Assembly: GCA_019359715.1 (NCBI GenBank)
Contig: JAHHGS010000099.1
Coordinates: forward strand, 1 to 47,729
Length of the DNA: 47,729 nt
Origin: Aphanocapsa sp. GSE-SYN-MK-11-07L
Lineage (GTDB): Bacteria; Cyanobacteriota; Cyanobacteriia; Thermosynechococcales; Thermosynechococcaceae
Direction: 5' to 3'
The translations under genes were made by a program, and so were the position numbers. The notes below the pieces were generated by a model. The model was not told where the DNA came from and searched no databases. It saw only the letters and a list, made by a program, of their open reading frames with translations. Positions within the stretch are counted from its first letter, which is position 1, and the number at the start of each line of letters is the position of its first letter. Below, in pieces: positions 33,461 to 42,490 of this stretch.

Positions 33461-33913
33461 ATGGAATCACAACCGATCGCTCTATTCCATTTGGCTTTTC
33501 CGGTCGGGAATATTCCTGACACCAAGGCTTACTACGGCCAAGGCTTGGGCTGTCAAATTGGGCGCGAAAACGATCGCACGGTGATTCTCAATCTCTACGG
33601 GCATCAGCTTGTGGCCCACGTCAGCCCAGAACCGCTTGTAGTTCAGCCGGGAATTTATCCCCGCCATTTTGGGCTAATTTTTCCGCAGGAAGCAGATTGG
33701 GAAGCTTTGTTGAGCCGATCGCACGCTCAAAACTTATCCTTTTATCAGGCACCAAAGCTGCGGTTTGCTGGCTTACCGCTGGAGCATCGCACTTTTTTTT
33801 TAATTGATCCGTTTGATAACCTGCTGGAATTTAAGTTTTATCGCCACGCCGCTGCGATTTTTGGCGATCGCGAATTCAGCCAAATTGGCGATGTTGCTCA
33901 AGAGAAAACTTAA
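33461..33913 (+). CDS. VOC-superfamily protein (glyoxalase/dioxygenase fold)
   Basis: A 150-residue protein with paired beta-alpha-beta-beta-beta modules: LFHLAFPVGNIPDTKAYYGQGLGC at the start, LNLYGHQLVAH, HFGLIF, and the final FFLIDPFDNLLEFKFY. Likely metal ligands are His10 (FHLAF), the mid-chain His of PRHFGLIF and Glu of LLEFKFY, as in extradiol dioxygenase-like VOC enzymes. The substrate is unknown. Single gene convergent with pyrB. Confidence 0.85.
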   Translation: MESQPIALFHLAFPVGNIPDTKAYYGQGLGCQIGRENDRTVILNLYGHQLVAHVSPEPLVVQPGIYPRHFGLIFPQEADWEALLSRSHAQNLSFYQAPKLRFAGLPLEHRTFFLIDPFDNLLEFKFYRHAAAIFGDREFSQIGDVAQEKT

Positions 33914-33930
33914 ACGGTTCAGGCGATCGC

Positions 33931-34902
33931 TTACACCCTGCCACTGCCCATCAAGTACAGCAAAGCCATCCGAACGGCGACTCCGTTTGTCACCTGCTGC
34001 GGAATCAAGCTGAGGGCGGGGTCATCCATCAAGTCGGAGCTAATTTCGACCCCGCGATTGACCGGGCCAGGATGCAACACTTTCACGTCTGGTTTGCAGA
34101 GTCGGAGCCGATCGCGGGTGATCCCGAACTGGAGGTGGTACTCTCGCAAACTGGGAATCAGGTGCTGCCCCATCCGCTCTTTTTGCAGGCGCAGCGTCAT
34201 CACAAAATCAGCCTCGGCTAGGGCGGGTTCAATTTGCCAGTGCAGTTTCGCCCCATAGTTGGCAAACTCAAGCGGCAGCAGGGTAGGCGGCCCAGCCAAA
34301 TGAACTTCAGCTCCGCTAGCTCGCAGACTCCACAGATTAGAGCGGGCAACTCGCGAGTGCAGAATATCCCCGACGATCGCAATTTTTTTGCCGGCCAGCA
34401 ATTCTAAACGCGGCTGCTCAGGATCAAGTGGCGTACAAAGCGTAAACAAATCCAATAGGCCTTGCGAAGGGTGCTCATGCCAGCCATCGCCGGCATTCAA
34501 AATGCCGACTTGCCCACCCAGCCTGTCCATTTCAGCCGCGATCGCCTGGGGAACGCCGGCTTCCCGGTGCCGAATCACCATAAAGTCAGCCCCCATCGCC
34601 CAGAAGGTTTTGGCCGTATCGAGAATGGTTTCGCCTTTGCTGAGGGCAGACGTGCCGGGGGCAAAATTTAAGATATCTGCCGATAGCCGCTTGGCTGCCA
34701 GTTCAAAGCTGTTGCGGGTGCGGGTCGAAGACTCGAAGAACAAGTTGGCGACTACCCTGGCCTGCAATGTCGGAACTTTCTTGGTGCGACGAGTCAACAC
34801 CTCGCGAAAGCTGTTGGCGGTTTGCAAAACAGTGTTGAATTCGGTCGGCGTAAAATCCGCCAGAGAAAGCACGTGGTGACGATTCCAGGAAGCAGTGGCC
34901 AT
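33931..34902 (-). CDS. pyrB: Aspartate carbamoyltransferase catalytic chain
   Basis: A 323-residue ATCase. The carbamoyl phosphate site [13 protein letters not shown], the [12 protein letters not shown] loop, [30 protein letters not shown] and [11 protein letters not shown] are all present. It makes N-carbamoyl-L-aspartate in the second step of pyrimidine synthesis. No pyrI neighbour is present, usual in cyanobacteria. It starts ten bases after the phosphoribosyltransferase gene on the same transcript. Confidence 0.96.
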   Translation of the reverse strand: MATASWNRHHVLSLADFTPTEFNTVLQTANSFREVLTRRTKKVPTLQARVVANLFFESSTRTRNSFELAAKRLSADILNFAPGTSALSKGETILDTAKTFWAMGADFMVIRHREAGVPQAIAAEMDRLGGQVGILNAGDGWHEHPSQGLLDLFTLCTPLDPEQPRLELLAGKKIAIVGDILHSRVARSNLWSLRASGAEVHLAGPPTLLPLEFANYGAKLHWQIEPALAEADFVMTLRLQKERMGQHLIPSLREYHLQFGITRDRLRLCKPDVKVLHPGPVNRGVEISSDLMDDPALSLIPQQVTNGVAVRMALLYLMGSGRV

Positions 34903-34912
34903 GCCAGGTTAA

Positions 34913-35512
34913 TCAACTAATAAGGGTCGAAGCTTCAGCCGCCGCCAACTCAGCCGGAGTTGTGGTTTCGTAGCACTCAAAGGGTTGGTGAATCCAGGGA
35001 TTGTGGGCTAGATAATCGACGTAATAATTGGGAGCGATCGTGGAACAAGCCTTATACCAAAGGACGGCTGTTCTAATTTCATCAATGTAAAAACCATAGT
35101 GGCGGTCTAGCCAAACTAAAGTCTTTTGGAGGCTAGCCCCAGAGTCAACCAAGTCATCTACTAATAAAACTCGGTTTCCCAAGTTGGCAGTTGTCATCGT
35201 CAAATCTTTTGCGAACGTGAGCGCCCCTCGGGCTTGATTGTTGCTGCCGCCGTAGGAAGACACCGCCAAAATTGCCATCGGCTGGTCATAAAGGCGAGAC
35301 AGCACATCCCCAACGCGCAACCCCCCCTTGGCTAAACAAACAATTTGGTTGAACTGCCAGCCCGACTGATAAATCATCCCCGCCAAGCGCTCAATGCTGC
35401 GGTGGTACTCTGCCCAGCTAATGTACAAATCCGACCCGTTTGCCGGATCAGTCGGAACTGATTGCTCTTGGTGGTCAACAGGCTTGCTAGGATGAGAGAC
35501 AGAGATTGGCAT
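34913..35512 (-). CDS. Phosphoribosyltransferase (COG2236-like)
   Basis: A 199-residue type I PRTase. The PRPP-binding motif VLLVDDLVDSGAS spans residues 115-127, and CLAKGGLRVGDVLSRL (59-74) is the N-terminal loop typical of xanthine/hypoxanthine-type enzymes. The first 28 residues are Pro/Ser-rich and likely disordered. It probably salvages a purine base, but the hood region does not reveal which one. The pairing with pyrB (ten-base gap) links it to nucleotide metabolism. It does not resemble the regulator PyrR. Confidence 0.88.
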   Translation of the reverse strand: MPISVSHPSKPVDHQEQSVPTDPANGSDLYISWAEYHRSIERLAGMIYQSGWQFNQIVCLAKGGLRVGDVLSRLYDQPMAILAVSSYGGSNNQARGALTFAKDLTMTTANLGNRVLLVDDLVDSGASLQKTLVWLDRHYGFYIDEIRTAVLWYKACSTIAPNYYVDYLAHNPWIHQPFECYETTTPAELAAAEASTLIS

Positions 35513-35608
35513 GATGACGCAGTTCAGCTAAAAAAACCCAGAACTGTATCAGCGGCTAGCCTTTGAAGTTCTGCCCACCTATTTTAGCGAGTTTAGGGGT
35601 AAATTCTA

Positions 35609-35983
35609 GTGGATCTCAGCAACCCAATTAAATTACTGCAAAAAGGCTTTCACGTGAGCCTAGGCGCAACCTCGTCTCTGCTAGAGTCGATTCAAGATCC
35701 CCGCAAGCGGGAAGAAAACTTAGCCCAAATGCAACTTGGAGTTGATCAAGTCACCCAAATTTGGAGTGAAAAAGGTGTAGTAACCGAGCAAGAAGCCCGT
35801 AAGTTCGTCGATAGCTTAGTTTCTCAAATGCCTCAAGCTAACTCTCCAAGCTCAGCCCCATCTCGACCAGCCCCAACAGGGCCCGAAAATAGCCAAACTC
35901 AAACAGAGCTGGAAGAACTGACCAGTCAACTGGCAGACCTCCGCAGTCAGTTGGAACAGGATCGACAAGCTGGCGCGGGATAA
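35609..35983 (+). CDS. Small hydrophilic coiled-coil protein, unknown
   Basis: A 124-residue protein starting with GTG and preceded by AGGGG. Residues 1-75 form amphipathic helices (NPIKLLQKGFHVSLGATSSLLESIQDPRKREENL), 76-98 are Pro/Ser-rich, and 99-122 form a Glu/Gln/Leu coiled coil (TELEELTSQLADLRSQLEQ). The helical layout recalls phasin-like or poly-granule proteins common in cyanobacteria, but I cannot assign it. Convergent with the DUF4327 gene. Confidence 0.78.
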   Translation: MDLSNPIKLLQKGFHVSLGATSSLLESIQDPRKREENLAQMQLGVDQVTQIWSEKGVVTEQEARKFVDSLVSQMPQANSPSSAPSRPAPTGPENSQTQTELEELTSQLADLRSQLEQDRQAGAG

Positions 35984-36045
35984 GTCCCTCACTGAATCAC
36001 CCTCCGCGAATCAGCGGGGTGAAAAGCTTTGAAGCGCTAGGGCGC

Positions 36046-36267
36046 CTAATCGTTATCCCAGCGCTCGGAACCTACGAGGTCAGCAATCCGATCGCGAAGC
36101 AAAAAATCACTCCGCTCTAGTTCATACTCAACGGTTGCCCACTCGCGGGTTGGAATGTATTGGCAAAGAAGATAAATTGGCTGTTGGCGGCTGACAACCC
36201 CCTGCTGCACCAATCGTCTAGCCTCATCTCTGATCACATCTAATGAATACTGAACAGTCTGTAGCAT
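36046..36267 (-). CDS. DUF4327 family protein
   Basis: A 73-residue protein of a cyanobacterial family of unknown function. Marks: YSLDVIRDEARRLVQQGVVS, RQQPIYLLCQYIPTREW, ELERSDFLLRDRIADLV. The ATG at 36267 is chosen over an upstream frame start at 36285 because AGGGA lies six bases before it. All helical, soluble, no cofactor motif. Its role is not known. Confidence 0.85.
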   Translation of the reverse strand: MLQTVQYSLDVIRDEARRLVQQGVVSRQQPIYLLCQYIPTREWATVEYELERSDFLLRDRIADLVGSERWDND

Positions 36268-36464
36268 AATATTCCCTCTAGGCACGAAACAACGCAGCTA
36301 GACTTGAAAACCCCAATTCGATAGTTTGTATCTACCAATACTGAATTATTTTTATCTTGCAGCTACTAAGCCTATCGACATAATAACAAATGTTACGGAA
36401 GTTATGGCATCTTGACACTAAACTTTGGTAAAGAGAATGTTAATCCATAGCATAGGTAAGAGCC

Positions 36465-36815
36465 ATGAGTAACGACCTCTCTTTGCCTAGATGTGGTGTA
36501 GTGCTGGTGACAGCCAGCTCTCAGATCGAAGCGCAGGCGATCGCCCGTGCCCTCGTCCAAGAAAAGTTAGCCGCCTGCGTCAGCATCACGGCGATCGAGT
36601 CGGTTTATCGCTGGCAAGAGCAACTCCACCAAGAGCCGGAATGGCAATTAGTGATCAAAACTGATTTGGCCAACTACGCCGGATTAGAAGCCAGAATTCA
36701 GACCCTCCACTCCTACGCCGTCCCAGAAATTATCGCCCTCCCAATTGTTGCTGGTGCCCAGCCTTACCTGGCGTGGATTGCCGAGCAAACACAGCTAAAC
36801 TCCGCCAACGCCTGA
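36465..36815 (+). CDS. cutA: Divalent-cation tolerance protein CutA
   Basis: A 116-residue CutA1 trimer-forming protein: CGVVLVTASSQIEAQAIARALVQEKLAACVSI at the start, ESVYRWQEQLHQEPEWQLVIKT, and the Glu/Pro-containing YAVPEIIALPIVAGAQPYLAWI. Found in nearly all life; linked in E. coli to copper tolerance, though its direct activity is still unclear. Followed ten bases later by a GNAT gene, so an operon is likely. Confidence 0.94.
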   Translation: MSNDLSLPRCGVVLVTASSQIEAQAIARALVQEKLAACVSITAIESVYRWQEQLHQEPEWQLVIKTDLANYAGLEARIQTLHSYAVPEIIALPIVAGAQPYLAWIAEQTQLNSANA

Positions 36816-36825
36816 GGGCTGATTG

Positions 36826-37293
36826 ATGCAAGTGCGCCCAGCCCAACCCAATGAGATTCCGCTAATTTTTTCCTTCATTCAAAAGAAAGCTGAGTTTGAT
36901 CGGCGGATCGGTGCCTATTCTGGGCGGCTGCAAGTGACGGCAGAAAAACTCTCTAAAACCCTGTTTGTCCCGATCCCATTCTCCTACGTGCTATTTGCCG
37001 AGCAGCCAACTGGCGTTGTCGGATTTGCTTTGTATGGATTTCGATACTCTTCTTTTGTCGGTCAACCCAGTCTTTGGCTGGATGACTTGTACGTGGATGA
37101 ACCAAATAGAAGCCAGGGTACAGGCACAGTGTTGATGAACACTCTGGCTGAAGTTGCTGAAGCGCATGACTGCACCCATTTAGCTTGGACAGCAGATGCG
37201 CGCAACCAGCGGGGGCTAAATTTCTACAATCAAATCGGGGCCACGATCGCAGAGCAAACGGGCGATCGCTGCTTGTTCACCTGGAACCCATAA
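36826..37293 (+). CDS. GNAT-family N-acetyltransferase
   Basis: A 155-residue acetyltransferase. Motif B/D: VRPAQPNEIPLIFSFIQKKAEFD; motif A: LWLDDLYVDEPNRSQGTGTVLMNTLAEVA, with the acetyl-CoA pyrophosphate loop RSQGTG; motif B: LAWTADARNQRGLNFYNQIGA. The relation to diamine/spermidine acetyltransferases is suggested by the FDRRIGAYSG segment but is not certain. ATG at 36826 preferred to the adjacent TTG. Confidence 0.9.
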   Translation: MQVRPAQPNEIPLIFSFIQKKAEFDRRIGAYSGRLQVTAEKLSKTLFVPIPFSYVLFAEQPTGVVGFALYGFRYSSFVGQPSLWLDDLYVDEPNRSQGTGTVLMNTLAEVAEAHDCTHLAWTADARNQRGLNFYNQIGATIAEQTGDRCLFTWNP

Positions 37294-37420
37294 GCGCAGC
37301 ATCGCGACCCGACAACAATATTTATGGCTTAATCCGATTGCTCTGCGCGATCGGCAGCAATTAATTTCAGACGGCTTGAGCAAGACTTGCACTTTAGGTA
37401 GAGGTGGAGAATAAAGAGTC

Positions 37421-37675
37421 TTGCTTAGCTATAAAGGTGAACACATAATTCTACTGAATAATATGTTGCTAAAAGAAAAAGACTCTGGACTTTTAATTGA
37501 GGTTCTTGACTTGGAAGCACTGTTTTTGCCGACTCACGATGATGTATTGGGTCAAAAACAGGCAGGGGAAGAAGAACAAGACCCTGAGCTTTACCTTAAA
37601 TCAAAACTGATGTTTCCCTCTGATGAAAATCTGCCGAAGTGTTGGCTAAATCCAAACTATCAAAGTGCCGAGTGA
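37421..37675 (+). CDS. Conserved hypothetical protein next to psaE
   Basis: An 84-residue acidic protein. Blocks: [70 protein letters not shown]. The (A/S)GEEEQDP and FPS-ENLP-CW blocks look like a family recurrent in cyanobacteria, of unknown function. Start is TTG with GGAG 12 bases upstream; the first ATG (37463) has no ribosome site and would cut the conserved N-terminus. It lies 170 bases before psaE. Confidence 0.7.
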   Translation: MLSYKGEHIILLNNMLLKEKDSGLLIEVLDLEALFLPTHDDVLGQKQAGEEEQDPELYLKSKLMFPSDENLPKCWLNPNYQSAE

Positions 37676-37845
37676 GATCTAGATTTACCAATGCTCGATG
37701 GGCAATGCTCAACGAGGGATCTGTCTTTGGAAATAGTTTATTTGCGTCGTTTGATAGTCTGCTGGGTTGCGATCGCTGGCGTAGGATTTTCTACATAAGT
37801 CGCCCTGATGGCGATAATCACCTTAAATTAAGCTGGAGAAAGGAT

Positions 37846-38223
37846 ATGGTTGAGCGCGGTTCTAAAGTTCGGGTTCTGCGTCCAGAGTCTTACTGGTATC
37901 GGGAAATTGGTACAGTTGCTTCCGTTGACCAGAGTGGCATTAAGTACCCCGTGATTGTTAGGTTTACTAACGTTAATTATGCTGGCGTTAACACCAACAA
38001 CTTTGGACAACACGAAGTAGAAGAAGTTGAAAAGGCGACAGCCAAATCAAAGCGAACACTCCCAACCTCTCCTGGCGGCAAGCAAACTCCCTTAGAGCCT
38101 GGTATTCGCACAACGGGTCAAGACAGTCAGCTAAAAACACGGCCAGGCAGTGAACCGGAAGCACCAGGAGCAGATTCACCTGTGGTTGAAGGTGGGCCTA
38201 ATCAAGGGACTGAATCTAGATAG
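37846..38223 (+). CDS. psaE: Photosystem I subunit IV PsaE with long C-terminal tail
   Basis: A 125-residue PsaE. Residues 1-64 are the SH3-like core ([41 protein letters not shown]), which sits on the stromal side of photosystem I and helps ferredoxin docking and cyclic flow. PsaE is normally about 70 residues in cyanobacteria; here about 60 further residues follow, rich in Pro, Gly, Ser and Thr ([27 protein letters not shown]), likely disordered. The ATG is set by GGAG/AAAGG just upstream and by the family start; the longer frame in front is discarded. Confidence 0.93.
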   Translation: MVERGSKVRVLRPESYWYREIGTVASVDQSGIKYPVIVRFTNVNYAGVNTNNFGQHEVEEVEKATAKSKRTLPTSPGGKQTPLEPGIRTTGQDSQLKTRPGSEPEAPGADSPVVEGGPNQGTESR

Positions 38224-38328
38224 TTTGGCGTTTGGCTATGTTCAACTGATGAAAGAACTATTTCTTGATTTCCAGTTGGCATAGTTTTAGCAATTCAACA
38301 AAATTATTGATCTGTTTAGGTGTTGCAA

Positions 38329-38691
38329 ATGAATACTCTTTTGACCCCGTTAAAGCAACTGATTGTCCGCGGATTTTTGGTTCTGAGCTGTCTTAGCTTG
38401 CTGGTTGTAATCAATGTAATGCTTGTAAAGCCGAGTTATGCTGCCACCACTGCTCCCCAAACTCAAGCGGAAGAGAAAGTGATTCAACCGTTTGAGTTAA
38501 CTCAGCCCGCAGCTAACCGTGAAGAAGCCTACGAAAGTGTTGCGAAAGCTGTTCAAGATCCTGAAAAGCTAGTCAAAGCTGAGAAGAAAGAAGTTAAGGC
38601 TGAAATGAATGCCTATAAAGCAGGTGAACCCAGCAGCAACTTGATGGACAAGGCTGACGAACCGCTGGATACGTTTAATAAAAAGAAGTAG
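38329..38691 (+). CDS. Small secreted Lys/Glu-rich protein
   Basis: A 120-residue protein with a signal peptide: hydrophobic core GFLVLSCLSLLVVINVMLV, then cleavage after SYA near residue 38. The mature part is short, charged and helical (ESVAKAVQDPEKLVKAEKKEVKAEMNAYKAG) and ends in Lys residues. No known domain. It may act in the thylakoid lumen or periplasm. The ATG at 38329 is preferred over the upstream GTG. Convergent with the next gene. Confidence 0.75.
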   Translation: MNTLLTPLKQLIVRGFLVLSCLSLLVVINVMLVKPSYAATTAPQTQAEEKVIQPFELTQPAANREEAYESVAKAVQDPEKLVKAEKKEVKAEMNAYKAGEPSSNLMDKADEPLDTFNKKK

Positions 38692-38736
38692 CTTCAGCAC
38701 TTTCGTTTTTGGGATGAGGGAAACCTAAGCGCTGCT

Positions 38737-39696
38737 TCACTTACGCTGAAAAGACTGGGCGATCGCCCTAAAGGTTGGCAAGTATTCTGCTTTTGCTTGC
38801 TCTGCAACCATTCCCTGCATGATGTAATAGTCCTTTTGGTCAAACAGCATGACTTGATAGACCAACATTGGTTGTTGAGACTCTTGATCTTGAGCTTTAG
38901 CGACAATTTCGTAGCCTTTGAGGTTATCGATTGTAATTGGCTCTAAAGTTTCAATTTGAATCTCAGTCACACTGTTGGTCTTTAACAACCGCTGCTTCGC
39001 AAAGGTCTCTGGATCGGCGATCGTCTGTTCAGCAATTGAGGGCGCTACCACGAAAACTGGATCACTCACCGATCGACTGGGGAAGATTCCAGCCTTAGTG
39101 AATAGCAGTCCATTGGAAAATCTTTGGGCCAGCTTCAAAGCTCCCTGTTCCTTGACAAGGTAATCCAGTCCCTCATCGGTTGAGGCAGCCAGATTTTTAT
39201 CTCTCTGGGTTGTCAGGACACTCTGCTTGAGGGGTTCAGACAGCTTGGCTTCCAAATCTTGCGGAAAGGTAGCTGTCACCATGACGGATTCAGCCTCATC
39301 GCCAAAAAGCAGCACCCACTTCAGAAAATCAACGCCACTGGCTCGTTGCTGAATCTTCAGCAGTAGGGCAGTTTGTCCGTTTGAGCTAATTTGCTCTTGG
39401 CTGAGTAGAACGATGCCGTTCTTTTTTAATCTGGACGAATCGCTAAGTCCGGCTGAGAGTTCTGAAAATGGCCCTGGAATCTCAGTCACCATAATCGAAG
39501 CGCTGGATGAAGCCTGAAAAAAGCCAGGAAACTTTTCAGCAGGAGTAAAATCTGCTGGTGGCGTCAGGCGAACTTTTGTCCCTTTGACGATCGCCGGTGG
39601 CTCGACCGCCAGCGTAGATTCAGCCACGCTACTAGCACTTAACAGCCCTCCCACAAAGAGGGCAACCAGGTATTTTTTAATCCGTCCAAATGCCAT
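38737..39696 (-). CDS. Secreted protein, unknown function
   Basis: A 319-residue protein with a signal peptide (MAFGRIKKYLVALFVGGLLSASSVA) and a mature part of two similar halves: VRLTPPADFTPAEKFPGFFQASSSASIMVTEIPGPF and a later QRFSNGLLFTKAGIFPSRSVSDPVFVVAPS, each followed by a KQRLL/LKKNGI-type helix and a beta sheet. This duplicated layout suggests a PsbP- or MOG1-like fold, which I infer only from pattern. No catalytic motif seen. Transcribed alone. Confidence 0.75.
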   Translation of the reverse strand: MAFGRIKKYLVALFVGGLLSASSVAESTLAVEPPAIVKGTKVRLTPPADFTPAEKFPGFFQASSSASIMVTEIPGPFSELSAGLSDSSRLKKNGIVLLSQEQISSNGQTALLLKIQQRASGVDFLKWVLLFGDEAESVMVTATFPQDLEAKLSEPLKQSVLTTQRDKNLAASTDEGLDYLVKEQGALKLAQRFSNGLLFTKAGIFPSRSVSDPVFVVAPSIAEQTIADPETFAKQRLLKTNSVTEIQIETLEPITIDNLKGYEIVAKAQDQESQQPMLVYQVMLFDQKDYYIMQGMVAEQAKAEYLPTFRAIAQSFQRK

Positions 39697-39762
39697 TGAC
39701 TTTACCTACTGTTCAACTCGGCTGCTTGCGCCATCCTACGCTGCGACCTCAGCCTAACTCGC

Positions 39763-39790
39763 TTAAACAAGGCCAAGACTGACTTATAAT
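39763..39790 (+). promoter_or_regulatory. Candidate promoter upstream of the DUF1830 gene
   Basis: TTAAAC (39763-39768) and a consensus TATAAT (39785-39790) are 16 bases apart, in a 247-base spacer between divergent genes. If used it would give the DUF1830 gene a leader of about 150 bases. The rest of the spacer is A/T-rich and shows no other structure. Confidence 0.35.
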
Positions 39791-39943
39791 ACTTATAGTC
39801 GAGCAATTAACCGTATTTTTTGATTGTTCTTAATCTACTCATTAGCTTCAAATTAACTTTTATTTAAGTCAAAGTGCTTAATCTAAGATTTGCCAGTTAG
39901 CTCAAGATTCAACTTTACGATTTCAGTTAGGGCAATTTTTAAC

Positions 39944-40216
39944 ATGACGCAAACTCTTGATTCTTTACCTTTGCATTACAAGCAGCGCGTGCTTTGTAGC
40001 TATCTAAACGCGACTGGACAAGTTAAAATTGCTCGAATTCAAAATATTCCGGGTTGGTACTTTGAGCGGGTGATTTTTCCTGGCGATCGGGTTTTGTTTG
40101 AAGCCGTTGCTGAAGCAACCCTAGAGATTCACACCAGTCAAGTTGCCGGGACTACTCAGACTGATCAAATACCGTGCGCTCAACTGCGCGCAGTCGAAAA
40201 AATGCTAGCAGTCTAG
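39944..40216 (+). CDS. DUF1830 family protein
   Basis: A 90-residue protein of a cyanobacterial family of unknown function: LHYKQRVLCSYLNATGQVKIARIQNIPGWYFERVIFPGDRVLFEA, LEIHTSQVAG, IPCAQLRAVE. The ATG at 39944 fits the family start MTQTLDSLP; the longer frame is rejected. Small beta-rich fold likely. Neighbours do not suggest a role. Confidence 0.87.
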   Translation: MTQTLDSLPLHYKQRVLCSYLNATGQVKIARIQNIPGWYFERVIFPGDRVLFEAVAEATLEIHTSQVAGTTQTDQIPCAQLRAVEKMLAV

Positions 40217-40227
40217 CCATTCCAGCT

Positions 40228-41742
40228 CTAATTCCCATCCGCTGGATCGCCCAGGGTTGTAATGTAAAGCGCCGCTTCATCGACTGGAATTCCTAAAACT
40301 TCATTCACCTGATCGTCAAAAAAGCCGCCAATCCCGCTGACGCCTAAGCTGAGGTGAATCGCGGCTAGGTTGAGCCGCTGCCCTAGATGTCCGGCATCCA
40401 TGTGCAGATAGCGATAGGCCCGATCGCCATAGCGAGCGATCGCCGGGGTCAAGTCTGCCGTATGAAAAACAACCGCTGCCGCATCCCGGCCTAAGTCCTG
40501 CTGCAAGCAGAGGTAGTGTAATTCCTGGCGAAAGTTCTTGAATCGAATTTGCCGCAGTTCATTCGCTTGGGGAGCGTAGTAATAGCAGCCTTCTTCTAAC
40601 CCGGTCACACCGGAGACGGCAACAAAGGTTTCAATCAAGCTGAGGTCAAAATAGTCAGGATTGCCCTCTAACCCCTGATCAACGTAATGCTCAGGGTGAT
40701 AGGTAAAGTCCAGCAGGGCAAACAGTTGATCGAGGCTAATCTCGGCTCCGGTATAGCGACGGGTGGAGCGGCGGCGGAGCAGGGTTGCTTCTAAGCCTTC
40801 CAGGTTGGGTTGCCAGTCGATCGGCAATGTCTGAACCGGAACTTTCAAACAAAACGGAAAGTTGTACTTGTCAGCAACGGCGGGCGGGGGCGTGACGGTC
40901 GTGTAGGCTGCCTCGCTAGCCTCGATTTGAGTTGCCTGATGGCAGTAGCCCAGGAGTTCACCATCGACCAAATCTGGATAGTCAGCCTGGACTGGCGAGG
41001 CTAAAGCCGTCGGCAACTGGGGCAAGTTTTGCTCAACTTCTAGCAAGTCCGCCAAACCAACAACCGCGATCGCCCCTTCCTGCTGCTCGTCTAAGTACAG
41101 GAGCTGATTCACCTGGCGATCGACAAAGCCGCCAATCAGGTGGGAGCGATAGTCATTTAGGCTGGCGGCCAGTTCAATGTTTCCCAGCAAATGTCCGCTA
41201 TCCAGAAAAATCCGCCGATAGGCTCGGTCTTCGTAGCGCCAAGCGGAGCGAAAAAACACGGCTGTCATCACCAGGGCGATCGGCGTATGCTCTAGGGCCG
41301 GATGCCACAGACAAGCCTCTTGGAGGGCAGACCAGACGTTGCTTTCCCAAAATTGCAGCAGCGAGTGCGTAGAAGCCTGATAGTTGTACAGTCCCGCTGG
41401 CAAAAACGCATCTTCCCGGCAGACCAGATACACTTCAGCCGGATAGAGTCCGCCTGCCGAAGGAGCTGCCCTTAAATAAATTGGATTGCCCGGATAGGGA
41501 ATCATGCCGGTCAGCCCATAGCTACAGTACAGCAGCCGAGACAGACGGCTCCACTGATTCGATTCGTCGAGGGGGGAATGCTCTTTCAAGTGAGCTTTCA
41601 GGTCAATCTGACCCCCCAGCTTGTAGTCCTTGTAGGGAGACGGCTGGCGATCAAAATCCAAGCCCCGCCCCGTCAGGGTTTGCGGGTCATACTTGGTGCG
41701 CTGGTGATAGTGCTGGGCGATCGAGATTGACGGCTCTGCCAT
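40228..41742 (-). CDS. SagB/ThcOx-type oxidoreductase with two nitroreductase domains
   Basis: A 504-residue protein with two nitroreductase-fold units: about residues 75-245 (LRAAPSAGGLYPAEVYLV, YRRIFLDSGHLLGNIELAA) and about 315-500 (RRRSTRRYTGAEISLDQLFALLDFTYH, YRYLHMDAGHLGQRLNLAA). The SAGGLYP and DAGHLGQN-like blocks mark the SagB family of FMN oxidases, which turn azolines into thiazoles/oxazoles in modified peptides. No cyclodehydratase or precursor gene is nearby, so a stand-alone oxidase role is possible. The ATG at 41742 is preferred over a TTG at 41766. Confidence 0.87.
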   Translation of the reverse strand: MAEPSISIAQHYHQRTKYDPQTLTGRGLDFDRQPSPYKDYKLGGQIDLKAHLKEHSPLDESNQWSRLSRLLYCSYGLTGMIPYPGNPIYLRAAPSAGGLYPAEVYLVCREDAFLPAGLYNYQASTHSLLQFWESNVWSALQEACLWHPALEHTPIALVMTAVFFRSAWRYEDRAYRRIFLDSGHLLGNIELAASLNDYRSHLIGGFVDRQVNQLLYLDEQQEGAIAVVGLADLLEVEQNLPQLPTALASPVQADYPDLVDGELLGYCHQATQIEASEAAYTTVTPPPAVADKYNFPFCLKVPVQTLPIDWQPNLEGLEATLLRRRSTRRYTGAEISLDQLFALLDFTYHPEHYVDQGLEGNPDYFDLSLIETFVAVSGVTGLEEGCYYYAPQANELRQIRFKNFRQELHYLCLQQDLGRDAAAVVFHTADLTPAIARYGDRAYRYLHMDAGHLGQRLNLAAIHLSLGVSGIGGFFDDQVNEVLGIPVDEAALYITTLGDPADGN

Positions 41743-41923
41743 AGCTGCACAACATGTCTGGGACAAATCCTGACTCTAGCATCAACTCTCCTGGGCTGTT
41801 TTAGGGGTGAGGAATCCTAAGAAAGTGTTAAGTAAGATTAACATTTGCCCCTGAAATTTTACATTCAAAAATGTCACTGAGTATAAATACACATTTAATT
41901 TCAGCCAATTAAATTCCGTCGAT

Positions 41924-42451
41924 ATGTCTATCCAACAGCAAGTAGCAGCTAGGTTACTCCTTGCCTATGCCCAAGGTGAACGCAATTTCAGCCAGATGGA
42001 TCTATGCAAACTCAGCTTGTTTGAATCGGATCTGTCTGAAATTGATCTGTCTGGCAGTCAATTGTCCGCCGCTTATCTGCCCTACGTCAAAATGAACCGG
42101 GCAGTGCTCAAACAGGCAGACCTCCAAGCGGCCCAGTTAGCCAATGCTGAACTTTATCAGGCAAATCTGCAAGGCGCTGACCTCAGCCGAGCTAATTTGT
42201 GCTCCGCGAATTTGGTGGGCGCTAACCTGCGGGGCGCTAACCTGAACGGGGCAGACCTCCGCTACGCCAACCTGACTGGTGCAGATTTACGAGCGGCTAA
42301 TTTAAGTCGAGCCAATTTAGAGCAGGCGATTTTAGACCAGGCCCAATTGAATGGTGCCAACTTATTTAAAGCCCTGAAAGTTAACTTAGAGTCAGCCATT
42401 TTTGACTACACAACCACCCAACCAGACGGGCATCACGAAGAGATGCTGTAG
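41924..42451 (+). CDS. Pentapeptide-repeat protein
   Basis: A 175-residue protein. About 20 A(D/N)LXX units run from residue 38 to 150 (SQLSAAYLPY..., LQGADLSRANLCSANLVGAN, LRYANLTGADLRAANLSRAN) and form a beta-helix; short non-repeat ends flank it. Role unknown. Upstream, A/T-rich sequence with GTATAAATAC (41880-41889) may hold its promoter. Confidence 0.86.
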   Translation: MSIQQQVAARLLLAYAQGERNFSQMDLCKLSLFESDLSEIDLSGSQLSAAYLPYVKMNRAVLKQADLQAAQLANAELYQANLQGADLSRANLCSANLVGANLRGANLNGADLRYANLTGADLRAANLSRANLEQAILDQAQLNGANLFKALKVNLESAIFDYTTTQPDGHHEEML

Positions 42452-42490
42452 CTTTTTCGATCGGGGCCGGCGATCGCTCAGATTGTTGTG

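Noticed and set aside
40932-41372. 146-codon plus-strand frame inside the SagB-like gene
   Set aside because: Antisense shadow of a long conserved gene, with Ser/Arg/Pro-rich content and no start signal.
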